A DNA stretch of 64,000 nt from Viola odorata (Eukaryota; Streptophyta; Magnoliopsida; Malpighiales; Violaceae), in contig OY829542.1 of assembly GCA_963691705.1 (NCBI GenBank), forward strand, positions 44,513,105 to 44,577,104, read 5' to 3'. The notes under the pieces were generated by a model, which saw only the letters and a program-made list of their open reading frames with translations, had not been told where the DNA came from and searched no databases. Of the stretch, positions 10,542 through 21,620 are shown in pieces. Made by a program: the position numbers and the translations under genes. Each line of letters begins with the position of its first letter. The first letter of the stretch is position 1.

Positions 10542-12928
10542 ATGGCCAAGACTCACCGCCCTGAGTCGAAGTCCGTCGATGAGAAAAAGATAGATATTAC
10601 GGTTAGTAGTATCACCTCTGAAATCATTCTCAATGAGCACTTAGCCGCTCATAATGCGATTATCCCTGATGGTTATGAGGCCACTATTGCCCCTGAATCG
10701 TTACGCTTGAACAGCGTTTTGACGGGCAAACGTAGGGTTTTGTATGCACAAATATTCCGTTATGGTTTTCGGCTTCCCATCGATCCTTTCATAAAACAAT
10801 TGCTTGTCGCCTGTGATTTGAATCCCATCCAATTATCCCCAAATGCCTATTGCTGCGTTTGTGCCTTTCTGGAGCTTTGTAAATATAAGGGGATTGCTTC
10901 CCCTTCTCTTTTGTTGCTTAAATCGGTTTTTAAGCTGATGAAGTGTCGGGGTGTGATAACAATATCGCCCTGTTATGATGATGACTCACTCAAGTCTTTT
11001 ACTTAGAAACTCCTTCACATCGAGTCTTCTGTCGATGCCTGGAAAAAGGAGTTCTTTGTGATAAATCTTCCTGAAGCTCCTGGTCCCTGGTGGCGGTCTA
11101 GGTTTAACCAAGACGTCAAGGATAAGGTCTGGGGCCGGCCGAAAAACCTTCCTCAGCGGGAACAAGGCTAGCTAGACAAATTGCTTCAACTGGAAATCAG
11201 CGTTCACATCCGTTATGTGGCATGCGGGGCTGATATCAAGGACTGCGTTAGACGTGAGTGTCGTGTCGCTCCTTTCCTTATTACCGCCGATACTAATGCT
11301 AACGTTATTTTGTGGCCATGCAGCGACGGATCCTGATTACAAGCCTGAAAGTGTTAAGAGGCGACTGAAAAGAGCCCAAGAGAGAGAAGAAAAAGAGAGG
11401 GCAGCCTCCACGGGAGTTACTGATAACCCTACTGTGCTACCTACTGCTTCCGTGAGCCTTGCTCAAGTATCCTCTTCCTCGGCTGGTGAGGGAAATACTG
11501 ACATTCCTTTAGGTATCCCCATCGTGACCGTCGCTGCCCCTCCTGCCCAGCCGTCTTCTTCTAAAGTTCCTAAGGCCCTTGCCAAAGGAAAAAAGAACAA
11601 AAGAACAAGAAGTGTTGCCGCTCTCACTCCTTCTCCGGACGCGGCAGGTTCTTCGGAAGCACCTCCTCTTAACACTGCTGTCGTGAGTGTGCTTTTTGGT
11701 TGCGATATGCTGTGTATTGACGTTTGTTGCCATTCCCTTTGTTTCTCTTATCTGTGCTTTGTACTGAGTTCTTTGTAGGATACTGTTACCGTTTCTACTT
11801 CCACATCTCCCGTAGGCGATATGGATATGGGTTATGTGCTGGGTGGTTCTAGGAAGAGATCTCGGTCGAAGGGCGAGGGTGGAAGCTTATCTTCTACTAT
11901 TGCTGCCACGGAAGTCAGGCCTGATAGGGCCTTTGTTTCTATGGATGCACCTCAGAATAACCCGTCTGAATTTCAAGTTAATATGGGTACGGCAGAGTCT
12001 TTCGGGGCTTCGCCCAATTCTTTTGGCGGGCCTGTTCACTCATATGGTCCTAACTTGGGCTATCAAGAGGGTTTGCAGGACTTTTCGGGCTATCATCCTC
12101 ACGGTTCCTACCTCGTCCAAGGGGCCCTTCTACACAGGTTCATCCTCTTGTTCCCTTGGCATTTTTCCCTTCAAGCGTTCCCTTGTCGCAGCGTTCTGAC
12201 GAAGGGGGCACCGCCTTTAATTTTGCCGCAGATCTAAGCCCGATGGGTGAGTCCAGCACTGTGACTCACCAGGTTGGCTTGTATGATTTTCGCAATACAG
12301 GTTTAGCGGCTCTTGGGGGTGATGGCTCGGACAAGGTTTCAGCTCTATTAGCTGCTCAGATATTATCTTCCGCTACTGAACGGGAAGCTTTCCTCTCCAA
12401 GGTTGATGATGACAAGGCAAATTCGATGTGCTCTAGCCTCTTCGCCAATTTTGTGAAGTTCCATTACTGGACTGAGCACGCGCAGCGTCAGGCTGTCTCT
12501 CTTACCGCCTCTTTGTCTGAACTTTCGCGAGAGCAAAATGAAAAGGAGAAGTTGCTGGAGGAACGTACACAGCTACTGCTAACCCAGCAAGAGCTAAAGC
12601 GGCAAACGGCCACCCTTGATGCTGCTTTAACAGCGGAAAGAGCCAAGAATGCCGTCCTAGAGGAAGAGAGGTCATCCTTAACAAGGGAGAGAGCTTCCCT
12701 AGAGGAAAGGAAGAACGCTCTGGAAGAGGAGTCGGCCGATAAATGTCTGTGGTATATTGAGCGGACTGCCACTATTTTGGTTGATTGCTTCGAGGAAGCC
12801 CATGGAATGGCCCGTATAAGGGTGAGGAGGTCACGAGGGCTTTCAAACTGAAGTCCGCCGACCTCAATGAAGCGGGTTATCGCCAAGCCAAGGTAGAGGG
12901 CTAGAAACGGAGGAACCCCGAGGGCTGA
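10542..12928 (+). pseudogene. Antisense gene 4: Transposase_28-like protein, three exons, decayed
   Basis: The start is ATG in gccATGG context. Exons are 10542-11253, 11324-11682 and 11779-12928; the introns are 70 bp (gtgagtg ... catgcag) and 96 bp (gtgagtg ... tttgtag), both frame-preserving. Residues 66-125 carry FRYGFRLPIDPFIKQLLVAC and DLNPIQLSPNAYCCVCAFLE, the Transposase_28-like core. Exon 2 is basic, then Ser/Pro/Ala-rich. Exon 3 ends in a long coiled coil (ELSREQNEKEKLLEERTQLL and following). In-frame stops are at 11004, 11169 and 12902; one-base frameshifts lie near 12118-12127 and 12825. Gene structure and domain order match the gene at 7698-9912, so the two are duplicates, although this copy has an extra intron or the other lost it. 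Confidence 0.72.
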
Positions 12929-13490
12929 CGTATCATAAAGCCTTGTCGCCTCTTCCGTACTTATTGGGAATTAACAGGCTTTTTTGTTTTTCGCCTCTGT
13001 TGCGTTATTGTTTTGGCCTTGGGACTTGTGACCTTTCAAAGGCATTTTTATACGTTCAAACAGTTTATAATCTTATCACTGTCTTTCCTTAAGCTTTCAC
13101 TTTCGAAAGCTCCCTTAATGCCGTTATCGTCCTGATAATATAATAGGTTTACTTTCTCGAGCAGACTCGTAGCGTTTAAGCAACAGAGATCGCTGAGGTC
13201 AGTATCGGGTTAGCTTTCCCAGCGAGCCTCATAGTATCGCCGTTTGTGCAATCGTCAATCTTTCCGCTGCTCGAAAAGTATTCTGCACATTCTCAATTGT
13301 AAACCATCAGTAGCATAACGGGTTACAAGAGATAGTAATTACCCGTAGGAGCCTTTCCGCTGCCGTCATAGGGCGCTAGTATGGAAGCCGCGTGAATTGC
13401 TTTTTCTGTCAGCTCTACTTCACTAGGGATTACGCATCTAGTTACTAGCTGGAATTTTGCGATTCTTTGCGTTTCCATCTTTCCAAGATC
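12929..13490. other. Spacer between antisense block and tandem repeats
   Basis: T-rich sequence without a recognised gene; the minus-strand ORF 13323-13592 overlaps the repeat array and has no known similarity. Polyadenylation of antisense gene 4 probably occurs here, but I see no clean AATAAA. Confidence 0.4.
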
Positions 13491-13493
13491 GGC

Positions 13494-13945
13494 CTGGAAA
13501 GTGCCGCATCTTAATGAGCCGTCGGATCGGGACAGGTCGTCACAAGGATAGGACTTTTCACTTTCAGGCATTGTCCTCGCGTCTAGAATCATGCCCTCAC
13601 TTGATGGACCGACTACACTAGTCCGGTCACTAAGATAGGACTTTTCGTTTCTAGAATGGAGTTACTATTTCCTTGGGGTGTGTCTTGTCTTGATGAGTCG
13701 TCTCCACGAGAACGGTCAGTACAAGAAAAGGACTTTTCACTCCCAAGGATTCCGGGTTGTGCCCTCACTTAGTGAGCCATCTGATCAGGACCGGCATTCA
13801 CAAGGATAGGACTTTTCACTCCCCGAGGGCGCTAGGGATCTTTCAATCCCAACGCTAGTTCAAGGCATGCTGGGTCGTGCCCTCACTTAGTGAGCCATCT
13901 GATCAGGACCGGCATTCACAAGGATAGGACTTTTCACTCCCAGGA
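13494..13945. repeat. Degenerate tandem repeats in the 3' untranslated region of the Tat element
   Basis: Five units each end in aggacttttca or a variant (at about 13551, 13637, 13730, 13807 and 13927) and contain a tgagcc(a/g)tc core. Two units, 13759-13822 and 13877-13940, are nearly identical over 64 bp (ccctcacttagtgagccatc...). Others are diverged. Tandem repeats downstream of pol are a described feature of Tat-lineage elements. Confidence 0.7.
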
Positions 13946-14051
13946 TCCCCCATTTTTTATCTGCACAAAAGCAACCATAAACACCCAAGAAAGCTCTCTC
14001 ACCGAGCGTTAGCTAAGGTTAGGGTTGGCATTCGTCAAAGGTGCAGATAAA

Positions 14052-17000
14052 TCAAGTTTTAGGATAATATAATTTCAAACGAGCAATATTCCAAGAGTTA
14101 GATAAGGGAGTACCATCGAGTGTCTCCAGATGATAGGCTCCTTTTTCCGATAACTCGGGTAATGCGATATGGCCCATCCCAATTTGGACTGAGCTTCCCC
14201 ACACGTTGACCAGCCGCTCGCTTGTCTCTAAGCACCAGATCGCCTGTTTTTAGCAACCGTTCTTTGACGCGCCTGTTATGATAACGGGCCATCTTTCGTT
14301 TGTAGTGTTGCGTTTTCAGGAGGGTTTCTGCTCGGACCTCCGGTAACGTGTCAAGGTTAGCTCGTAACCTTTCCTCATTCAGCTCCTCCCGAAAGTGAGC
14401 CACTCGCAGGCTCAAGGTACCGATTTCTACCGGCGTAACAGCCTTTGTTCCGAAGGCCAATGCGAAAGGTGTTTCCCCAGTACTGGTTCTAACGGTCATG
14501 CGGTACGCCCACATCACGTATGGCAACTCATCAGCCCATTTCTTTTTAGACCCCTCTAGGTTTTTCTTAATGTCGCTGAGGATGCTCCGATTTGTCACTT
14601 CTGGCTGTCCATTGGTTTGGGGGTGAGCCACGGAAGAGAATCATTGCTCTATCCTGAATTCTGAGCATTGGTCTTTGAAGAATTGGCTGGTGAACTGTGT
14701 CCCGTTATCGCTGATTAGGATACGGGGTACGCCAAACCTCATGATAACTTTGTGTTTGAAGAAACGCCAAGTTTTTTCCGCCGTGATGTTGGCGACCGCT
14801 TCAGCCTCCGCCCACTTCGTAAAGTAGTCCACTGCTACTATCACAAATTTTAGTTGGGACCTTGCCTTTGGAAACGGGCCCAAGATATCGATCCCCCATT
14901 TAGCAAAAGGACAAGGAGCGATGATCTCAGATATTTCAGTGGCGGGACGTCGAGGAATTTTAGAGAACTCCTGACATTTCGGGCAAGTTTGCACATAGTT
15001 GTGACAATCTCTCCGGATGGTGGGCCAATAGAATCCAGATCTGAAGACTTGTGCAGCCAGGGTGCCGCCCGACACGTGCATACCGCATACCCCTTCATGA
15101 ATTTCGCGCAAGGTGTGAAGACCCTCTTGCTCCGTTATACATTTGGCTGCTGGGTACGAAAAGTATCTTCGAACCAGGTCCCCGTCATAATACGTACAGC
15201 GAGCTGCCTGTCTCAGCACTCTTTTCTTTTCAGCGATATTCTCAGGCAGTTCTTCGTGTTTTAAGTATTTGATTATGGGGACCCGTCAGTCATTCTCGAG
15301 TTCTTCCACACACAAAGACGCTTGCTCTTCCATGAAGGAGGGTACAGGTAACTCTCGATAATACATGCCTTTGGGTATGGATGCTTCCGGGTTTGCAGCC
15401 AGCTTGGCAAGATTGTCAGCTTCGGCGTTGTCCTCTCGGGGAATGTGCTCAAAACTGACTTGCATGCCTTCTTTCTTTATTTCCAATAGCTCCCGCATCA
15501 CTTTGGCGAGATACTGGACCATGATGGGCTCTCGAGCTTGAGAGCGCCCCAAGACCTAGTCGATTACTAGTTTGGAGTCACCACAAATTTTTAGACGTAG
15601 GTCTCCTGTTCTTCTAGTATCGTGCCTACCTTTGGAAGAAAGGCTTCTCCCTATCCGGAGTCCGACTAGTAACGCCTCATATTCTGCCGCATTATTGGAT
15701 AATGGTTGTAGGATTCGGATGTGCGGCCCGTTTATAAAGATTCCTGCTCCAGCCAATTCTTGATTTTTAGCCCCATCTGCATGAATGATCCAGAGGTCCG
15801 TATAAGTTTCCAAAAATGGGAGATCCAAATCACCCCATTCCTCTTCGGGTACGTCTGTTAATGGATCTTCTGTAAAGGTGCATTCCGCTATAAAATCTAC
15901 CAAGATTTGAGCCTTCACAGATAGCCGAGACTGATACCTCAGCCCGTATTGCTCGAGTTCGAGAGCCCAGATTAGCATTCTTCCCGATGATTCAGGCTTT
16001 TGAAAAATCCTCTTTAGAGGTTGGTCTGTAAGCACGATAACGGGGTAGGAATGGAAGTATCGGCCCATTTTTCGAGTGGCTTGTATCAGTGCGAACGCTA
16101 TTTTCTCAATTCGGGCGTATCGCAACTCCGCATCTTTCAGAACGTGACTTATAAAATATACGGGGCGGTGCGCGTGGCTATCGTCGCGAACGAGGATGGC
16201 ACTAACCACTTCGTCGGCAGCGCCGAGGTATAAATATAAAGTGTCACCCAGCTCCGGCCTTGTCAGCAGTAGGTCGGACGATAGGTAGTCTTTTAGGCTG
16301 ACGAATGCCTCCTCACATTCTGGGGTCCAACCGAACGGTGCTTTCTTGCGTATGACTTTGAAGAAAGGGAGGCATTTTTTGCCCTGTTTGGAAATAAATC
16401 GCCCTAAGGCGATAACGCGCCCCGTTAGCCTTTGTACCTCCTTAACGGTTCTTGGAGATATCATGTCTTGTATGGCTTTAATCTTTGAGGGATTAGGCTG
16501 GATTCCTTTTCGGCTGACTATGTAGCCCAGGAACTTTCCTGTCTGAAACGCGAACATGTATTTTCGGGGGTTCAGTTTCATGCGATGCCTTTTCATTACA
16601 TTAAAAACTTCCTTTAGATCCCGCAGGTGATTTTGAAAGTTCGTGTTTTTTACCAATATATCATCAACGTATGCTTCCACATTCCTTCCTATCTGTTCTT
16701 CGAATATTCTGTTTGCCATAAGTTGGAATGTCGCCCCTGCGTTCTTCAGCCCAAACGGCATGGCCGTATAACAGTAGGTGGCTTTAGGAGTGATGAACGC
16801 AGTCTTTTCTTCATCTTCCACAGCCATGGGAATTTGGTGATATCCGGAGTTGGCGTCAAGTGAACTCAAATATGCGTACCCGGCAATCTGATCGACTAAT
16901 TGGTCAATTCGAGGAAGCGGGTAGCAATCCTTAGGGCAAGTATCGTTCAGATCAGTAAAGTCAATACACATGCGCCAATCTCCGTTGGGCTTAGGAACGA

Positions 17001-18099
17001 GAACTGGGTTGGCTAACCAGGTAGGATATTGAACTTCGCGGATGAACCCCACCTCAAGGAGCTTCGTGATTTCTTTATCGACGGCTAAAACTTTTTCCAT
17101 AGAAAACGCGCGTCGCTTTTGCTGGACCGGTTTGACGCTAGGGTCAACATTGAGCCGGTGTTCTGCTATTTCGCGCGATATACCTAGCATGTCTGCGGGT
17201 TTCCATGCAAATTCTCCTCGACACTTGTTCAATAACCGGGCCAATTGAAGGTTTTCCTCTGAACTGAGCCTTTCGCTGACTAGGAAGTCTGCTTCTTCTA
17301 TGCCGATTACTGGTACAGGCACCATTTTGTCAAGAGATTGAGCGCGCTTCTCATCACCTTGTTCGTATGGGTCCGCCGTTATACATACATACCAATAGCA
17401 ACTCTTTTGAGTCATGAGCAGGTAACATTCGGCCGCCAATTTTTGATTGCCCTTTATCGCTACCACTCCGTCCCAGGAGGGGTATTTCATCTTCAAATGC
17501 TTCTGAGATATTACCGCTCCAAAGCGGTTGAGAAAAGGTCGTCCGAGTATGACATTGTAGGGCAAGTTTAAGTCCACGACAAGGAATAACAGATCCTCTG
17601 ACCGCTTGGAGGTGTCTTCTCTGAAGTATACAGGCAGAGTAGTTATCCCTGTGACTGGGATTGGGACCCCGTCCACCCCAATTATGGGTTTCTTGCAAGG
17701 TATTAATTCGTTGTCGGGCCGTTTCATGAGATTGTAGGCCTCTAACGAGAAGAGGTTCACTGCACTTCCGTTATCTATGAGAGTTCTTCTGACTCCGTGA
17801 CTGGCAATGATGGGCGTAACCACCAATGCATCATTATGCAGATAAACAACGCCTTTCTAGTCCTCTTCGAAGAAGGCTAACACCATGCGATCTAGGACGC
17901 TTATTGTTTCACCTATCTTTGTCGCGCCATCTCGCTTGCGTTCTTCTCCTAACGCCGTCGTCGGTGGTTCTGGTTCATCCATGTAAGGAGTCCCTCCCGC
18001 TATGATGTTAATCATAGGGAAGCCCTCGTCATCTACCGCGAAGGTTTCCTCACCTCTTCCTCCGGGAGCATTATCCTTTTATGGGACACGAGGGGGTAC
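14052..18099 (-). pseudogene. pol: Tat-element pol: protease, RT, two RNase H domains, integrase
   Basis: In element order: an aspartic protease site (LIDNGSAVNLF, about 17776), reverse transcriptase with the catalytic EAYVDDILVKN (DD at 16661-16669), RNase H with LTDQPLKRIFQKP, then a second RNase H-like domain (IIHADGAKNQELAGAGIF; AAEYEALLVGLR; CGDSKLVID), and integrase with an HHCC finger (HEGVCGMHVSGG ... CPKCQEF) and D-D-E residues (WGIDILGPFP, ISDNGTQFTS, NGQPEVTNR). The second RNase H is typical of the Tat lineage. The frame is the same from late gag to 14143, broken by stops at 18079-18081, 17857-17859, 15553-15555, 15286-15288 and 14641-14643. An extra A in an A-run near 14143 shifts the last codons, and the natural end is near 14052. 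It cannot make a full polyprotein as it stands. Conservation of catalytic motifs suggests recent activity. Confidence 0.88.
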
Positions 18100-19955
18100 T
18101 TGTCGGTCATCTGCGACCCTTTTCGTGGGATTATTTCTGGCGTCTTCTCTTACTTTGGCTTCGAATTCTCCCAAGTAACCCTCTTCCACCAAACGTTCTA
18201 TTGCTGATTTTAAGTCCCTACATACTTATGTAGAATGCCCCCTGGCTTTGTGGAACTTACAATAAGCATTTTCTCTTCTCCCTAGAAGCACTCCGGGCTT
18301 TACAGGCGCAGGGTAACGGATGGGAAGGTTTCGCTGCTCCACTATCGCTAAAATCTCTGCCCTTGGTAGATTAAGGGAAGGGAAATCAGGGTCGTATGCC
18401 CGACCTTTAGAAGAATCTCCTTGGCGCTGAGATGGGGAACTGCTAGGCTTTCCCTTTGAAGTGTTACCTTTCCACCCACTGGAGGTTTTGGGAATATGAT
18501 CTTTCCGCCGAGCATACTCGTCGGTAAGGCGGTCATCAGGAATGGTATTTGCAGGAGCGTTTGGAATCAGAGGTGCCTCAGGCGGCATGTCATAGGTGCT
18601 ATCTCTGTTTGCCTCTTCTTCCATTTTCGCATAATTATGGGCTTTAAGTCTTAATGCTTCTAGAGTCGCTGGAGGGTTTACCATTAGTGCATCTCTTAAT
18701 TTACTATAACGGCAGTTCCTCTTCAAGGCTTCTATAGCAAAATCAATGGTAAAGCCCGGCGTTAGTGACATTTCCAGATCAAATCGACTAAGAAATTCCT
18801 TCAGAGTTTCCTGAGGCCTTCGACGTAGGTCAAATAACGCGGCGGTAGATTTCCTGATTGGAATCGCTGTACTGAATCTACTCCGGAACTTGGATTCCAA
18901 CTGTGCGAAATTGCTGATAGATCCGCCCGGAAGGCCCTCGAACCAGAGGCGTGCGACTCCTGATAATGTCATAACAAATATTTGGCATAACGCACATCAC
19001 TGTGCGTCTGAAATTGCACGAAATCCTTCACTTTATTGATGTGGGAAATGGGATCTCTGGTGCCGTCATAAGTCTCAGTGGGAAGCTTCACATGCCGACT
19101 GACCTTATGGCGTCTTATACGACGGCTAAATGGATGACCTGATGTGTCATCAAGGATTTCACGCTCATGGCGTGGGGGAGATATTTTCGCAGGACGCCTC
19201 CGATTTTGCGGATCTGGCGTGGGATGTCGCCTAGGAGACCGACTGTGGCTCCTGGGTGAGCGAGTTCGATATCTCCTACTGCTGGATCTTTCACTGCGCT
19301 CAGGGGACAAATCTCTATTCATTCCTTCTCTTCGACCGTCCCAACGGTTTCTGGCCTCCTCGAGGTGCCGATCCTCCAGAGGGATGGGACCTTGGGGCAC
19401 TTGCGGTACATAAGGCTCCACTCGTCCTTGAGTGAGCTGCACAAAATTGATCGGGGGATCAGCTATAGGTACAGTTGACCGGAGGTTTTCCTGTAACGAC
19501 GGAGACAAGGGCCGTTCGGTGACAATAGATGGTGTGAACATGACACGGGGAGGGACACTCGACCCAGAGATTTCAAGTGTCATTCTGACAGCCATTTTCG
19601 TCAAATAGTCCAACCGAGCACGAAGGGCCGCTATTTCACTCGCAAAAGGGTGTTCTGTACTATTTAACACAAATCCCCTCGGAGCAGGAGTAGAGAATCT
19701 GGATCCCGCCATTTGGGACAACGAAATGGTCGCCTGCGAGGAAAGGGCTTCCCCTGCAGACCTGGTCAAAGGATCTAGAGATTCTGAACTGATTTGTTGT
19801 GCTGTCACAGAAAGATCAGCAGTAGCAAAAGGGAATAACTGTCTACGAATCGAAAAAGGAATGTTAGTGGATGGGGATCGCGTCCGCTCCGACTCAGAAG
19901 TCATGATTGTTCCGATCTCTGGGTAGAACAGAGCTTGGCTATTAAGGATGCTCAC
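18100..19955 (-). pseudogene. gag: Tat-element gag
   Basis: It starts 36 bp from the 5' LTR (ATG at 19955, or a second ATG 17 codons on at MTSESERTRS). The N-terminal 250 residues are Ser/Arg/Pro-rich and disordered (SSSRRYRTRSPRSHSRSP). A retrotransposon gag capsid domain follows (LSGVARLWFEGLPGGSISNF; RRRPQETLKEFLSRF). The C-terminal part has a Cys/His motif, YCKFHKARGHST, with a later Cys, like a zinc knuckle. A one-base shift at about 18970 (TTATGA overlap) splits the capsid domain into two open frames, and TAA at 18226-18228 falls inside the Cys/His motif. The downstream part is in the same frame as pol, so gag and pol were one polyprotein. Confidence 0.85.
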
Positions 19956-19970
19956 TTAATATACCAAGGC

Positions 19971-19990
19971 TCTCAATGAAAGCACCAATT
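19971..19990 (-). promoter_or_regulatory. Primer-binding site of the Tat element
   Basis: Directly inside the 5' LTR. The minus strand reads AATTGGTGCTTTCATTGAGA, the usual position and a TGG start for a tRNA-primed site. I do not assign the tRNA. Confidence 0.55.
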
Positions 19991-20577
19991 TGATAAGATT
20001 TAATTTCTTAGACGATCGGGATGATGACTACTGTTGGTCGGAGCTGCTGCAGTTGTCGTCGAACTCACCTGCAAGGCGCCGGAGGGGGGGCTCCGGCGTA
20101 GACACTCTGATGCTTAAGTCAGTAAGCGGTTTAAAAATGGCAGAGGTTCTAGTGAGTAAATTCTGGCTTACTTGAGGTTTCACATTAAGGGGTATTTGTA
20201 GGCCGCTGGAGGCGATATCTGGTCGAAATAGCGATATCTAGGTGAGATGACGCTCCCAATGACGTCACGAGCGATACTTGGGGATGACGTCATTGGCAAT
20301 ACCTGAGGTGACGTCATGGACGATGCCTCTGAGGTGGGTGCCGGGGGCGATACCCATGATGATGTCGGGGGCGATAACTCTATAGGTCCTTGGGATGGGA
20401 TGATGTCGTGCGTCCAGAGACGCGTGAGACCTCCCCCTCCGCTGATGTCGACCATCCCAGAAAACACCTCAAGGTCTGGTAGCGATGGCTTAGATGTCGG
20501 ATAAGGCTTATAGGACTCCGTCTTCGGCAGGGGTCATAATTACAGAAATGCCCTTAGGATTGCCTTAATGGTTATCA
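19991..20577 (-). repeat. 5' LTR of the Tat element
   Basis: A direct repeat of 4384-4970, TG...CA ends, 587 bp. Target duplication ccaat follows at 20578-20582. Confidence 0.88.
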
Positions 20578-20582
20578 CCAAT

Positions 20583-21240
20583 CTAGGGCATTCGAACGAT
20601 TAGGGTGCTGCCACGAGCTTGACACACTGAGGGGTATCGCGCCCTAGATATGTCTTACCTTCGCTTCATGGGCATTTTGAGTATTTCCTCCCTGCATTCG
20701 TGCCTGGGGGGGCGGCAAAACGTCAAGGTTACCTCATAAGTGGAAACAGGGGGTAGCTTCTATCTACGAAGGTAAGTAGGGGGTGTTGAGTGGAAACTAG
20801 GCCCCTATAGCATGTCTATGGTGTAAGGATGGAAAATCCTTGTGCCGATGATTGACTGACCTTGGAAACAACCCGAGAACACTCCTTGCTAAGATCCTTT
20901 CCTATCTGAATCTTTATTTGCCTTAACTATCTCTGTTTGCTTTCGTGCCCTTGCTAGTATTTTAGTATCTTGCCTCCGATTATGTTTTACTTTCGTGCCC
21001 TTGATATCTATTTTAATTATTTGTCTTGTTAGCTACCACATCTACATTGATTAATTATATTTTAGTATCTTGCCTCCGATTGTGTTACTTTTATATTTGG
21101 TTGCATTTACTCTCTGTCATACATTGAAACTGATTTATTATTCCTTCAATCTTTGTGGTTCGACCCTATCTTGCCATTTACACATTTTATTTGTGCATTT
21201 AGGCATCAGGAAATATTATTACATTTGAGTGACGATCACA
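20583..21240 (+). repeat. 3' LTR of the Athila-like element, part 2
   Basis: Continues ctagggcattcgaacg, the sequence that follows the empty target at 2227 in the other LTR copy. It includes two ctttcgtgcccttg/cttgcctccgat repeats near 20950-21080 and ends near gacgatcaca. No genes. Confidence 0.65.
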
Positions 21241-21620
21241 TAACTTTCAATCCACTTGTCCAAATGGGCTGAAATCTGTTCCAAACGGAAGCTAACATCC
21301 GAAAGCTTCAAGAACAACCTCTTACTTCCTGGTCCGTGTCACACTGGTCCAAAATGACTCAGTCGAAGTCATCTGACGCGTCCTAGAGTCCTTGTCTACG
21401 TAGGACTCCTGTCAATGAAAATGTTGGCTTGAACTTCTGGACGATACACTCGTCCAAACGTTCTAAAATTTGGACACATTAAATATAACACATTAAAGTG
21501 TCCATCAAGCCTTTGTGATCCCTGATCGAACTCTATCTGCTTCATCATGCCTCGACTCTTTGGTCCATCTAACCCTTGCTTCTTGGTGTGTGTGTGTGTT
21601 GCGGGGCTAGGATCGTATCA
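21241..21620. other. Unassigned spacer ending in ctaggatcgtatca
   Basis: No gene recognised. The last 14 bases (21607-21620) equal the reverse complement of 671-684, the end of the candidate LTR at the left edge. Whether this is an LTR fragment, a broken gag interior of the next element or unique sequence cannot be decided here. Confidence 0.3.

Larger units (their letters stand above)
4384..20577 (-). mobile_element. Tat-lineage Ty3/gypsy LTR retrotransposon, complete but decayed
   Basis: A 16,194-bp element bounded by two 587-bp direct repeats and a perfect 5-bp target duplication, ccaat (4379-4383 and 20578-20582). In element orientation the order is 5' LTR (19991-20577), primer site, gag, protease, RT, RNase H, a second RNase H-like domain, integrase, tandem repeats, an antisense gene block and the 3' LTR (4384-4970). 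The two RNase H-like domains and the antisense ORFs downstream of pol are known traits of the Tat lineage. I counted 15 differences between the LTRs by eye, 12 of them transitions. It sits inside the 3' LTR of the Athila-like element, so it is the younger insertion. Confidence 0.88.
1286..21240 (+). mobile_element. Athila-like Ty3/gypsy element, deleted and interrupted
   Basis: Two long near-identical copies, 1286-2250 and 3443-4383, share the same order: a tatttaag TATA-like box, the gagcagcc/gagcagtc stretch, then the tcaatctaggg end. The second copy continues after the inserted Tat element at 20583 and runs to about 21240, giving an LTR of about 1.6 kb ending in TG...CA style (gacgatcaca). 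The first copy is cut short and fused to a reverse transcriptase fragment near 2246. The phrase agtgtggggA just before 3443 is a purine-rich tract of the kind that precedes 3' LTRs. The lineage call rests on the RT fragment and on long LTR structure. Target duplication was not found, as expected for a rearranged copy. Confidence 0.6.

Noticed and set aside
12488..12886. 132-codon minus-strand ORF
   Set aside because: Shadow of the coiled-coil exon of antisense gene 4 on the opposite strand.
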